Origin: Neodontobutis hainanensis
Taxonomy: Eukaryota > Chordata > Actinopteri > Gobiiformes > Odontobutidae
Assembly (NCBI GenBank): GCA_024349245.1
Contig: JALDNG010000857.1
Span: forward strand, 1 to 64,000
Length of the DNA stretch: 64,000 nucleotides
Direction of reading: 5' to 3'
Shown here: positions 1 through 10,572 of the stretch, in pieces
Layout of the letters: the number at the start of each line of letters is the position of its first letter
How positions within the stretch are numbered: position 1 is the stretch's first letter
Translations under genes and position numbers: made by a program
Notes under the pieces: model-generated
What the model was told of the DNA's origin: nothing
What the model saw: only the letters and a program-made list of their open reading frames with translations
The model's database searches: none

Positions 1-1373
1 ATGTTTTACAAAAAGGCTATAACTCAAAAGTAAATGAGCAAATTTTACCAAACTCGGTACACGTGTCTAAGGCGTGACTTTGTGGATAGGTAACAAAATC
101 GCGACGATTGGCCACATGGTGGCGCTATAACATGAAAAACATAAATTAGGCTATAACCGCGACCGCTAGTCCGATTGACTTGAAAATCGGTATGCAGTGT
201 CTTGGCCCAAGGTGCTAGGTATGTCTAAAAGGACATTGGCCTATCTCAGAAAACAATGGCCGCCATTGACCAATGAAATTTGAGCACTTATTAGACAAGG
301 TTATCGGAGGTCGATCGAAACGAAACTCGATGGGGCTGTTCGACTCGAGGTTCTAAAGGTCTGTAAGAATTTTGAAAGAAATCGGCCACTAGTCGGCGCT
401 AACGAGTTTTATGGCTCTGTAATCACGTGGTGTTTGACATATATACGCAAACTGCATATCTTTGGATAGATCTCTTCATGCTGAACAACTTTGCCAATAT
501 AACCACTGTTGTCAATCAAAGCGTTCATTAAATATTCGCAACTATGTTAAAAACCTACTTTTGCAAACTAGTCCTAGGTTTTTCGACTGATTGGAACCAA
601 ACTAGTTTCAAAATGTTCTCTGTTGTCTCATTATCGATAATTATCGAAAAAAAGTTGAAATTTCGAAAATTTTTAGAGTAAAGGGCTTCAAACTAAAAAG
701 TTGAAAAACGCATTATTTATTTAAAAGGTTATAACTCAAGAAGGAAATGATAATTTTACCAAACTTGGTACACGTATGTATATTGTCAATTTGTAGTCAG
801 GATAAAAAATCGCGATGATTGGCCACTCGGTGGCGCTATAACATGAATAAACATGAATAAACACGAAAAGGGCTATAACCGCACGACCGCTAGTCCGATT
901 GACTTGAAAATAGGTATGCAGTGTCTTGGCCCCAGGTACTAGGTATGTCTAAAATGGACATTGGCGTATCTCAAAAACATGGCCGCAATTGACTAATGAA
1001 CGCTAATGTGCTCAAAAGCCTATTAAGGCTCAAAACTTCACTAAAGTAGGTGGGCACATGCAGCGTGTGTCTCTAAAGATGGGTGCAAACTTTTATGGAG
1101 ATTGGACTAAAGGTGGCCCTATAAAATGAACAAACATGAAAAGGGCTATAACCACTGGTTGTACATCTCTCTAGATATGTGTGTTTGTAGTGAATATCTA
1201 TTAAAGAAATGCTCAGCCTTTATTCAGATAAGCACATTTAACATATGACATTACATTTGGCAGTAGTTTTTAGCTTTAAAATTCACATTTAATATCACAT
1301 TTTGTCAATGTTTATCAATGCCATAGACTTGTGCTGGCTGTAATACTACTGTTGTCCTGTAGATGGGGTCTTT

Positions 1374-1517
1374 TCCTTGGCTTTTATCACTTGATTTTGA
1401 CATTTTGTGTATTATTATTTTAATTTATTTTAATCTTCTTCTTTCTGTACAGCACTTTGGTCTACTGGTAGTGTTAAAGTGCTTTATAAATAAAGTTTGT
1501 TGTTGTTGTTGTTGTTT
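1374..1517 (+). mobile_element. short LINE/SINE 3'-tail insertion in unit L1
   Basis: This segment of about 144 bp ends in 'gtgctttataaataaag' plus a (TTG)n run, typical of 3' tails of L2-like retroelements and SINEs in fish. The neighbouring unit (around 5424-5430) reads straight through the same site, 'ggggtctttgatgcagg', without the insert. The filled site duplicates TTT (possibly a little more). It is therefore a 5'-truncated retrocopy fixed in the array before most unit duplications, since it recurs at about 31.44, 35.62, 43.39, 47.28, 51.15 and 55.50 kb. Confidence 0.75.
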
Positions 1518-1580
1518 GATGCAGGATTAGAAATGTACTCTCTTGTGTTTCCACAGGTTAAAATTAAATGTATAGGCTAG

Positions 1581-1800
1581 AATCATGGTAAATCAAACTG
1601 GAACATGGTAAATCACGGTAAATCATGCCAGGAGATGCTAAATCAATGTAAACTATGGTAAATCATGGTAAAATATGTCAAATTATGGTAACATTTGGTA
1701 AATAACAAACATTTGTAATATCATGGTAAATCAGGCTAGAACATAATTAATCAAGGTAAACTATAGTGAAATATTGTAAATCACACTAGAGTGCAGTAGA
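1581..1800 (+). repeat. degenerate ATGGTAAATC minisatellite
   Basis: About 15 diverged copies of a 10-16 bp motif (ATGGTAAATCA, with variants such as ATGCTAAATC and ATGTAAACT). The block recurs in every full-length unit (for example 5497, 31665, 35833, 39631, 43605, 47499, 55015, 55727 and 59828). Confidence 0.8.
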
Positions 1801-2103
1801 ACAGACTCTATGTAGCCCTGTACAAAATTTCTATAAGTTTCAGAGTATAAAAGATCATTAACAGTGAACACACACACAAAAAAATATATATAAAGAAAAG
1901 TTCATAGAGTTCATGATAGTTAAAATTGGGTAAAAGGTGTGTTGGTTAAAAGTATAAATATAGTATATAGAGTTTAATAAATAAGGCTATTTACAGTTAA
2001 GTAAAAAAAAAAATAGAGAAGCAGCTGTGTTTATTTGTGTAACCTAACCTGTCAAATGTCAGTCATTTAATTCCTGTTTTGCTGTTGGTTGTGTTAGTAC
2101 TGG

Positions 2104-2145
2104 AGCCAATCAGAGTAACATCACTGTGTAAGGGGCGGGACTAGT
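2104..2145 (+). promoter_or_regulatory. CCAAT box plus GC box, promoter-like block
   Basis: CCAAT at 2106-2110 lies within 'gagccaatcaga', and an Sp1-type GGGGCGGGA lies at 2132-2140, 22 bp further on. This pairing is typical of TATA-less vertebrate promoters and is unusual in such AT-rich DNA. It is retained in most units. The unit near 51.84 kb has lost the CCAAT portion and the unit near 48.09 kb has GAGGCGGG. The block lies upstream of exon-like signals. Function is inferred only. Confidence 0.45.
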
Positions 2146-2419
2146 GGGACAGGTTTGTGTGAGGAGTAGTGAGCACATGAGAGAAGGGCAGACACATGTT
2201 ATGATGAGAGAGCTAATGAAGGAGGTATCTTAGTGTGGGAAGCATTAATGTTTTGTTTATGAAGGTCGACTACTCGTGGTCCTTACAACAAAGAAAAACG
2301 TTGGTGTGACTTACAAGAGGTGAATATGATTGTATATGCCTGTAATTTTGTATTATATCGAACTGGTATAGTTAGGACACTGAATGTATAACGTGGTTAG
2401 CAAAATGCTAGGTAGCGGT

Positions 2420-2505
2420 AGCATTCTATGCCATGTGCTCATGTTGTAGTTTTAGCATTGTGATATCTCTAAAACTACAACATATGAGCACATGGCATAG
2501 AATGC
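2420..2505. repeat. palindrome with approximately 36-bp arms
   Basis: The left arm (gcattctatgccatgtgctc...) is followed after a 12-13 nt spacer (cattgtgatatct) by its reverse complement. The arms would form a long hairpin or cruciform. In other units the palindrome is expanded (32.5 kb), reduced to a single arm (48.38, 52.13 kb) or largely deleted (44.41 kb). Confidence 0.85.
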
Positions 2506-2795
2506 TCATATGCTCATATGTTGTAGTTTTAGCATTGTGATATCTCTAAAACTAAAACAAAGCTAACGCTAATTCAATAAGAAATAGTGTTTGATGTGGC
2601 TAAATTCAGATAATATGCTCTAAGGAGACGGACGTTGGAGAGAGAGAAAAGGAGAGGTATGCCCTGCTGTTTTCTGCCCAGCTGTTCTGTGCACCCTGCC
2701 TTGACCTTCTGTGACGTGTTTCTAACTTTGCCATAACTTTTGCCATTACCAACACCATTACCATTGCCTTCGCTGTACTGACTACACCTGGATTC

Positions 2796-3001
2796 GTGAG
2801 TACTAACAATTCATATGCACGTGCTTTTTGTTTATGCTCAGTTTCTGAGTGAAGCCTCACCGTACACAAAGTGTCATTGAACATGCTTGCAACGGGGTTG
2901 AACATTTTTCAGAGGAATGAATAATTGTTTAAGTTCAATATAACCACAGAAAGGTTTTTCTTTTGGGAAAGTGAAGTTTGTTTTTGTTTTTTTTCTTCCA
3001 G
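2796..3001 (+). other. intron-like segment (donor, TACTAAC, polypyrimidine tract, CAG)
   Basis: A GTGAGT donor-like motif at 2796 is followed immediately by TACTAAC, a perfect branch-point heptamer but placed at the donor side. The segment ends with a strong T-rich tract and CTTCCAG at 2995-3001. An AATAAA follows at 3071-3076 with a GT-rich stretch at about 3111-3125. The signals are conserved between units with few changes. They suggest a transcribed or captured exon/intron segment, but no coding frame is conserved and splicing is not shown. Confidence 0.35.
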
Positions 3002-3276
3002 CTCGTTTCATGTATATGTGATTTGTTTTATTTAATTCTGAGATACAATTATCTTTTATTTAGTGTTGTAAATAAATATTTGGGAATAGTTTTGCAAACC
3101 AAAAAAATAGTTTTGGTGGTCTTTTAAAGAATAGCAAAGAGTATTTTGAATATATAACATTTATTAAGTAACATAACAAAAACAAGTTGTATTTCTCACA
3201 ACGAGCCCAGGCCCAGTCTCATTGTATTACCACTCCAGCTTTATTTTCTAACTACATGGCACCTGGGTTACATGTA

Positions 3277-3372
3277 GATGTTCAGTAGAACAGACTGTAG
3301 ATGTGCAGTAGTACAGACTGTAAAGATGCAGTAGAACAGGCTGTAAAGATGCAGTAGAACAGACTGTCGACA
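3277..3372 (+). repeat. 22-24 bp minisatellite (cagtagaacagactgtaaag)
   Basis: Four to five imperfect copies of a 22-24 bp motif, CAGTAGAACAGACTGTA(A/G)A(G/T)ATG. The block recurs in each unit with different copy number, and the longest stretch is near 57.60-57.73 kb. Confidence 0.85.
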
Positions 3373-3507
3373 GATATTAAAACAGACTTGCCTGTATTGG
3401 CTGTAAATGGTATTTTCCGCTCATTATTTCAGTGATAGAAATCTTGCTAAGTTAAAAATAATGTCTTTCAATGCATCTGTGGTTTAAAGGCCTTAAAATT
3501 TTGCATT

Positions 3508-3600
3508 TGAGGCTTGATTGCTTGAACCCGATAAATGCTGCTTGCAGCTTTAATTAGGGTTCAAGCACCAAGTGCTGAAACCCTATTGTAATTGTCCTGA
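3508..3600 (+). repeat. unit junction with Helentron-like termini
   Basis: The 3' side has TTGCTTGAACCC, a GCTGC-TT-GCAGC hairpin and TTTAATTA. The adjoining 5' side begins GGGTTCAAGCACC..AAGTGCTGAAACCC. The GGTTCAAGCA at the start and TGCTTGAACC at the end are reverse complements, with the hairpin between the inner repeat and the right end. This asymmetric arrangement (subterminal inverted repeats plus a 3' stem-loop) is the one described for Helentron/DINE-1-type elements. The assignment is by structure only. Confidence 0.55.
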
Positions 3601-5740
3601 TTTTTATTATTATTATTCTCCGGTAAAACGCATCGTGCAGGTCAAACCGTAAATGCTGGAGCGTTGAAACTTTGTCAGATGGTAGTCCTCAATTTGGGGA
3701 GAGTGTGAAAAAGTATGAGCACTAATTGGCCAATAGGTGGCGCTATAGTAAGAAAAACGTAAAATGCAGATAAATCAAAAACTTTTGGTCGAATCTCAAG
3801 TGTCTTATATCATTGGAAAGCGGTGTCATTGGCAAACAAAACGTATATCTCCGATTTCATTTCCGCCTATAAAAAAATTTTCCGCCATTTTGAATTTTGT
3901 TGAAAATCTACTTTTGCGAACTAGTCCTAGGTTTTTTACCGATCGGAACCAAACTAGTCTCAACATGTTCTATGGTGTCTCATTATCGATAATTATCGAA
4001 AAAAGTTGAAATTTCGATTCTGGTTTGCTAAGGGGCTTCAAAATAAAAGTTCAAAAACGCATGTTTTACTTAAAAAGGCTATAACTCAAGAAGTAAATGA
4101 GCAAATTTTACCAAAACTTGGTACACGTGTCTATGGGCAAATTTTGTAGATAGGATAACAATATCGCAACGATTGGCCACATGGTGGCGCTATAACATCA
4201 AAAAACATAAATTAGGGCTATAACCGCGCGACCGCTAGTCCGATTGACTTGAAAATCGGTATGCAGTGTCTTGGCCCAAGGTGCTAGGTATGTCTAAAAG
4301 GACATTGGCCTATCTCAAAAACATGGCCGCCATCGACCAATGAAGTTTGAGCACCTATTAGAGGAGGTTATCGGAGGCCGATCGGAACAAAACTCGATGG
4401 GGCTGTTCGACTCGAGGTTCTAAAGGTCTGTAAGAATTTTGAAAGAAATCGGCCACTAGTTGGCGCTAACGAGTTTTATGGCTCTGTAATCACGTGGTGT
4501 TTACATAGTTACGCAATATGCATATCGTTTGGATAGATCTCTTCATGCTGAACAACTTTGCCAATATAACTACTGTTGTCAATCAAAGCGTTCATTAAAT
4601 ATTCGCAATTATGTTAAAAACCTACTTTTGCGAACTAGTCCTAGGTTTTTCGACCGATCGGAACCAAACCAGTTTCACATTGTTCTCTGATGTCTAATTA
4701 TCAATAATTATCAGAAAAACGTTGAAATTTCGAAAATTTTTCGCTAAGGGGCTTCAAAATAAAAGTTCAGAAAACGCATCTTTTCCTAAAAAGGTTATAA
4801 CTCAAGAAGAAATTGAAATATCTTCACCAAACTTGGTACACGTGTGTATGGGGTCACTTTGTGGTCAGTTTAAAAAAATCACGACGATTGGTCAATTGGT
4901 GGCGCAATAACATGAAAAACACATAAAGGCTATAACATTGCGACCGCTAGTCCGATTGACTTGAAAATAGGCATACAGTGTCTTGGCCCAAGGTACTAGA
5001 TATATCTAAAAGGACATTGGCGTAGCTCAAAAAACATGGCCGCAATCGACTAATGAACGCTAATGTGCTCAAAAGCCTATTAAGGCTCAAAACTCCACTA
5101 AAGTAGGTGGGCACATGCAGCGTGTGTCTCTAAAGATGCGTGCAAACTTTTATGGAGATTGGACTAAAGGTGGCACTATAAAATGAACAAACATGAAAAG
5201 GGCTATAACCACTGGTTGTACATCTCTCTAGATATGTGTGTTTGTAGTGAATATCTATTCAAGAAATGCTCAGACTTTATTCAGATAAGCACATTTAACA
5301 TATGACATTACATTTGGCAGTAGTTTTTAGCTTTAAAATTCACATTTAATATCACATTTTGTCAATGTTTATCAATGCCATAGACTTGTGCTGGCTGTAA
5401 TACTACTGTTGTCCTGTAGATGGGGTCTTTGATGCAGGATTAGAAATGTACTCTCTTGTGTTTCCACAGGTTAAAATTAAATGTATAGGCTAGAATCATG
5501 GTAAATCAAACTGGAACATGGTAAATCACGGTAAATCATGCCAGGAGATGCTAAATCAATGTAAACTATGGTAAATCATGGTAAAATATGTCAAATTATG
5601 GTAAAGTTTGGTAAATAACAAAAATTTGTAATATCATGGTAAATCAGGCTAGAACATAATTAATCAAGGTAAACTATAGTGAATTATTGTAAATCACACT
5701 AGAACATGGTAAATGATGTTAAACTATGGTAGTAAATGGT
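3557..5740 (+). repeat. 3.9-kb tandem unit L2, 3'-truncated
   Basis: This unit starts with the intact GGTTCAAGCACC end, a (TTA)n tract and 'ctccggtaaaacgcatcg'. It contains three to four sub-repeats and lacks the retroelement-tail insertion. It stops inside or just after the ATGGTAAATC minisatellite at about 5740, where unrelated DNA begins. The array resumes at 28919 about 1 kb earlier in unit phase, so the 23-kb interval is not a simple clean insertion. Confidence 0.85.
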
Positions 5741-5869
5741 ATTTGAACAATAATAATAATCTGGGGTTATTACTGATCTTGTGCTGTGAAAGAGTAACAT
5801 GGAAAATGTGTCATAAAAACTAATGCATTCAATCATACCAAGTCATGGAAAACAAAAATCTTCTTCTGT
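5741..5869. other. unassigned spacer
   Basis: Short unique-looking DNA after the array edge, with an (AAT)n tract at about 5748-5760. I recognise no feature. Confidence 0.5.
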
Positions 5870-6047
5870 TACTTGCTTCAGGGTGCAGCCCATAGGGTTC
5901 AGGGACGCTTATTAGCTCCATCTATGATCAGGAAGTTTGAAAAGGAACGAGCGATTCAGCAATTTATGGAGCCATGTATGAATATTAATTTCACCCATCT
6001 TTTACTCTGTAAATCTGTGATGTGACAATAAACCTGATTCTGATTCT
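5870..6047 (+). mobile_element. LINE 3'-end remnant
   Basis: The block ends with 'gtgatgtgacaataaacc' followed by tandem GATTCT, a tail style common to fish LINEs (CR1/L2/Rex group). Upstream sequence such as 'gggttcagggacgct' has no usable reading frame. It appears to be a 5'-truncated copy. The family is not certain. Confidence 0.5.
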
Positions 6048-6341
6048 AAGGACCTAAAGTGTCTACCAAGAGGAGAGCGAGGAGGGGTGTGGACCAGCAT
6101 TGAGGCACTGCTGCAAATAGGACCAAACAGAGCCACTCCAGAACCTACAGAGGAGCCAGCAAGGAAGAGAAGCCTCCTGCTGTTTAATTCTAACTCTGAA
6201 TCAGAGGATGAAGAGGGGCCCAACAGGGCTCTGGCCCGCTACAGGGCAGAGGCCAATGAGGTTGTTGATAATGACATGTTGATCAAACAGTGTCTTAAGC
6301 AACAGAGAGATTTATTTTTATATTGGAAGAATAGGGACTGA
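6048..6341 (+). pseudogene. possible hAT/ZBED-type transposase C-terminal fragment
   Basis: An open frame (ATG at 6087, stop at 6339-6341) encodes 84 residues. It has an acidic serine-rich stretch (NSNSESEDEEG) and then LARYRAEANEVVDNDMLIKQ. The layout, a basic/acidic linker followed by 'RYxAE....DxD', recalls the region just before the C-terminal dimerisation segment of hAT transposases and ZBED proteins, but the W-W-K core is missing or altered (LYWKNRD at the end). There are no catalytic residues and no upstream exons. It directly follows the LINE tail, so it may be transposon debris. An overlapping minus-strand ORF is ignored because its composition is antisense-like. Family call is weak. 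Confidence 0.3.
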
Positions 6342-6846
6342 AGTCAAGCACTGGCACTTTTTTATTTTATCTTAAATGGTACACTTTATGTTGAACTATG
6401 TTGTTGGTTTGTTGCAACTGGCACTTTATGTTGAATTTTTTGTTTTGGCCAAGGTTATTAAGAGTTTGACTTAGTCTGTTATGACCTCTGAAGCAACGGA
6501 GAGATGTTTTCTAATAGTCAGGGTTTCCAATGTTCTGAATGCACTTGAAAGTATTGTGTTTTACTAAAAAAAAACATAGTTTACAAAAGCTCTACCTATC
6601 TATAGGCTACCTGAATTTCTGAAATGTACTGTATTTATAAATATGCTATTGCTACACTTAATGGCAAACATTGCAGTGGTCTGCTGGACTGAAATAAATA
6701 AACAATTTTTTGTTGATTAAGGTTATGTATTCAGTCATTATTCAATGGTATACTAATAATCCATGTGAAAAATTACTTTTCAATGTTCTCAGGTCAAATA
6801 TTTATATATTTATATTTAATTAAAATGCGATTAATTAATTAGATTA

Positions 6847-6850
<4 letters not shown>
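6342..6850. other. AT-rich non-coding interval
   Basis: No open frame or family recognised. It includes AATAAA-type motifs at about 6695-6705 that could have served the preceding fragment. Confidence 0.4.

Positions 6851-6940
<90 letters not shown>
6851..6940. repeat. (AT)n microsatellite
   Basis: About 70-85 bp of nearly pure AT dinucleotide, interrupted by one TTT. Confidence 0.95.
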
Positions 6941-7552
6941 CTTTCTTTATCATCTTTCATTACATTTCTTTCAAAGTTATGAAAAAGTTTCAAAGTTCAT
7001 AACATGACAAGATGACAACATTTTGTTGTATAGATATTTGAAATAATTATAATTATTCATTGTATAGCCTTTTATTATGTATTGTGTGTTATAATCCAAT
7101 CCACTAGATGGTGCTGCATTTTTTTAATGAGATGTGTTTCCGTTTCCTTTGACTGGAGGAAACTCATTTCATTGCGGACATTTTCTGGAAAGGTAAGACC
7201 ACGTGTTTCAATTGGTAATTGTGTAAGCTAATCATTTTTATATTTTTTGTTGTGTAGGCTGTATCTAAAGTTCACTCACAGAAAGTTAAGGGTTTCAACT
7301 ATGTACAGACTCGAGTGCTGTTTTACACAAGCGTTCTCACAGAAAATGGCATTGTAATGTGATTTGAAATGCGCTCTGTCTAGGGCTGTAGGTGCGTGTA
7401 ATTATTGTCTTAATATGACCAGCGGCTGTATCTTATAATACTAATGAAAGGATAAAAATAAAATTAACGCAGTTTATTGACAGAATATCATTATAGCTGT
7501 GTTTCATTTAATTTTAAACGTTTTTGAAACGAGACCGCCTTATGAGGCATGC
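6941..7552. other. non-coding interval with a strong splice-donor match
   Basis: No gene recognised. At 7190-7198 the sequence 'AAAGGTAAGA' is a near-consensus 5' splice site (GT at 7193), preceded by 'ggacattttctgg'. It could end a first exon upstream of the 1.79-kb array cassettes. There is no supporting frame. Confidence 0.3.
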
Positions 7553-8489
7553 GGCCTTAAATGGGGCCTTCGAGGATGCAGCCTTCTGAAATGAGATGCA
7601 GCTTATTTTTATTTAGATGACAAGTGCACTGTATGTTTCATTTTAAAAGTAATAATTTCCCAAACCTTGTGAGTGACAAAGCAGTCGGCCAACATGTGTT
7701 TGTATGAATGTGTAAGAATGTTTAGTGAATATATGTGGTGCAGGTCAGAGAGGCTGTAGGCGCTGAATGGCTCTGTCAGTCTGCTCCAGGGCATCTGCTC
7801 CTTCATAGCTTATCATCTTTGTAGTTTATCACCAGTGTGACTGTGTTTGTCTTCTCTTATTCATCTAAATGGCATAGTTAGTAGTTTTTTTAGAGTTTGG
7901 GACCTCTCATAAGACACAGCCATTACTTTTATTATGAACGCTGCTTTGATCTGTGCATTTGCGCTGACTGTGTTCACCCCTGCCTCTCCCTCCTCGACTG
8001 GGTAAAGTGTCAGGATGAACAACACGTATTTGTCCCAAACGGCTGTCAATAGAAGCTGCATTATTCCTGACCTCTCTACTGCGGTCAGAGCGACTAGTTT
8101 CCTCACGTTTCTTTCACTTTTCTTTCATTGATTTTGGGCAAAGTCTGCTTTAAGTAGCTACAGAGAGGCGCCAGCAGCTCCGCAAGTTACACACGCACGC
8201 CGCTCAGTCTCGCTCATTCTCACATTCACTCGGCTGAAAAGACTCTAAATGTAGATGTTCTCCTCAGATCCAGAGTCAGCCATTACTAAAGCCAAAGCTT
8301 CTTGACAGGTCTACTTTTTATTTGTCATTTTCGCGTTTTGCAGCTCGCGTTTAGAGAATGAGGCTTCTACTGCGCCCTGACACTCCCACTGAGACTTGAG
8401 TTTGAAGTCTTCTTCTACGAAAAAGTAGAAACTACAGGGTGTCTGACATCTAGTAGAAGGGAGTGGAAACATCATTTAGCACATAAACC
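7553..8489 (+). repeat. 1.79-kb array, diverged edge unit U0
   Basis: 'gcagccttctgaaatgagat' and the following 230 bp match the later units with more substitutions. From about 7850 the sequence departs from the U1 order but contains pieces found in the second halves of U2-U4 ('ggcatagttagtag', 'cctctcataagacacagc', 'tttgtccca'). 8100-8400 appears unique. It looks like an older, rearranged edge copy, as expected at the margin of a tandem array. Confidence 0.7.
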
Positions 8490-8940
8490 GGAAGTAGCGG
8501 ATGTTTTTTTTTTCAGTTAGTGTCTTGTTGCAATTTTGCGACTTTGGCGCTTAGAGGGTTAATGCTCAAGCTCTATTTTAGACACATGTGGGATTGAATG
8601 CGACCATCGCAGGACGCAGCCTTCTGAAATGAGATGCAGCTTATTTTTATTTAGCTAAAAAGTGCACTGTATGTATAATTTTAAAACTGAATAATTTCCC
8701 AAACCTTGAGTGATAAAGCAGTCGGCAAACATGTATTTGTATGAATGTGTAAGAATGTTTAGTGAATATATGTAGTGCAGGTCAGAGAGGCTGTAGGCGC
8801 TGAATGTCTCTGTCAGTCTGCTCCAGGGCATCTGCTCCTTCACTTGTAGCTTATCACCAGTGTGACTGTATGAATGAATGAATAATGGACGGCCTGTGAG
8901 CAATTTGAGTCCCTTGGTCCCTCGGGAGAAAAGCTCAATA

Positions 8941-9027
<87 letters not shown>

Positions 9028-9028
9028 C
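8941..9028. repeat. expanded (ATT)n microsatellite
   Basis: About 28 perfect trinucleotide copies. The same position in the other units holds only four or five copies. This creates an artefactual poly-Tyr frame. Confidence 0.97.
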
Positions 9029-9360
9029 ATATATTTTCTCTCTCTTTTATTAATTCATTTGTGTATTTTAAGAATTTGAGCGAGAGAATACATGGTTGTT
9101 CAAAATCACTCACAAGGTTTAAGAAATTGTTCAGTTTTCAAATTACTGGTTTGCTCTTATCTGTTTGGGTTCAGCCTATATGCTATGGTAGAAAAATGTT
9201 TGCCATCATTGGTACTTACAGTAGTGTACAGTGCTGTCAGGATTTTAAATGCATTTTATCTGAATCTAAAGTATTGGTACTCATGACATCCTTATGTCTT
9301 TGTATTTGCATGTGTGTAAAGAGTGTATATGACTATTTCTTTCTTTCTTTTATGTAACAG

Positions 9361-9396
9361 AAGACTGACAATTGATTTGTGGAAAAAGGATTTGAG
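9361..9396 (+). other. exon-like cassette, 36 nt
   Basis: Preceded by a T/C-rich tract and TATGTAACAG, followed by GTAAGATG. The internal sequence starts AAGACTGACAATTGATTT and ends GGATTTGAG. Acceptor, body and donor recur in the later units at fixed places. One phase reads RLTIDLWKKDL. Splicing is not demonstrated. Confidence 0.4.
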
Positions 9397-10509
9397 GTAA
9401 GATGTTACTTTTTTAATAATATATAATGATAATATAGCTGTTATTATGGCTGCAATTATCAACAACAAATGTCAGCACTGATTAGATGTGTTTTCTCTGT
9501 GCACAAGAAATTCTATGTGTTGTTTAATTACAGCTCTGACTAATGCATTTTTATGAAGAAAATCAATTTAAAAGTAGTAGAGGAAATACAAAATTTTCAA
9601 ACCTTATACAAATTTTTTTAATGGCAACACATGGTAATAGTGGTTTAGAAACAAACTACAGGATGTCTGACATCTAGTGGAAGGGTGTGGAAACATCATT
9701 TAGCACATAAACCCAAGTAGTGGCTGTTTTTTTCAGTTAAGTTTCTTGTCACAATTTTGCGACTTTGGCGCTTAGAGGGTTAATGCTCAAGCTCTATTTT
9801 AGACACATGTGGGATTCGAATCGACCATCGCAGGACGCAGCCTTCTGAAATGAGATGCAGCTTATTTTTATTTAGCTAAAAAGTGCACTGTATGTATAAT
9901 TTTAAAACTGAATAATTTCCCAAACCTTGAGTGATAAAGCAGTCGGCAAACATGTATTTGTATGAATGTGTAAGAATGTTTAGTGAATATATGTGGTGCA
10001 GGTCAGAGAGGCTGTAGGCGCTGAATGTCTCTGTCAGTCTGCTCCAGGGCATCTGCTCCTTCACTTGTAGCTTATCACCAGTGTGACTGTATGAATGAAT
10101 GAATAATGGACGGCCTGTGAGCAATTTGAGTCCCTTGGTCCTCGGGAGAAAAGCTCAATATTTTATTATTATTATTATCATATATTTTCTCTGTCTTTTA
10201 TTAATTCATTTGTGTATTTTAAGAGCGTGAGCGAGAGAATACATGGTTGTTCAAAATCACTCACAAGGTTTAAGAAATTGTTCAGTTTTCAAATTACTGG
10301 TTTGCTCTTATCTGTTTGGGTTCAGCCTATATGCTATGGTAGAAAAATGTTTGCCATCATTGGTACTTACAGTAGTGTACAGTGCTGTCAGGATTTTAAA
10401 TGCATTTTATCTGAATCTAAAGAATTGGTACTCATGACATCCTTATGTCTTTGTAATTGCATGTGTGTAAAGAGTGTAATGATTTTTTTTCCTTTCTTTT
10501 ATGTAACAG

Positions 10510-10572
10510 AAGACTGACAATTGATTTGAGGAAAAGGATTTGAGGAAAAGGATTTGTGGAAAAGGATTTGAG
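10510..10572 (+). other. exon-like cassette, 63 nt
   Basis: AG-bounded on the left (TATGTAACAG) and GTAAGATG on the right. The body contains three copies of a 14-bp motif, GAAAAGGATTTGAG. Identical length and borders occur at 12304-12366 and 14089-14151. Confidence 0.45.

Larger units (their letters stand above)
1..3556 (+). repeat. 3.9-kb tandem unit L1 (5' part outside window)
   Basis: First, partial unit of the large tandem array. It runs through two sub-repeats sharing the GGTGGCGCTATA core and the 'gctagtccgattgacttga' segment, a short retroelement-tail insertion, an ATGGTAAATC minisatellite, a CCAAT/GC-box block, a palindrome, splice-like motifs, an AATAAA and a 23-bp minisatellite. 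It ends in the GCTTGAACCC / GCTGCTTGCAGC / TTTAATTA terminus at about 3522-3556. The same order recurs in the units between 29.6 and 61.8 kb. No conserved reading frame spans it. Orientation is defined by the hairpin-bearing end on the right. Confidence 0.9.
8490..9705 (+). repeat. 1.79-kb array, short unit U1
   Basis: Anchored on 'gcgactttggcgcttaga' at 8538; the next anchor is at 9759, giving a period of 1221 bp. It lacks the roughly 600-bp second half found in the longer units. It carries a much expanded (ATT)n tract and one exon-like cassette of 36 nt (9361-9396). Confidence 0.9.

Noticed and set aside
1581..1800. CRISPR-like array
   Set aside because: The ATGGTAAATC copies are degenerate with irregular short spacers, and the genome is a vertebrate.
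2606..2905. Minus-strand ORF of about 90-136 residues recurring at 2606, 32782, 36871, 40602, 44520, 48490, 52434, 56917 and 60821
   Set aside because: It recurs because the unit recurs. Start and end change with small indels between copies (60821 and 52434 are broken), it has no known domain, and the region better fits exon/intron-like signals on the plus strand.
8655..8903. Minus-strand 82-residue ORF in the 1.79-kb array, and the plus-strand 64-residue ORF (9092-9286) repeated in each unit
   Set aside because: Identity between copies reflects recent duplication, not selection. U0 has it broken; no domain or start context supports a gene.
8878..9357. 159-residue ORF with a long poly-Tyr run
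   Set aside because: The Tyr run is simply the translated (ATT)n microsatellite; other units lack it.
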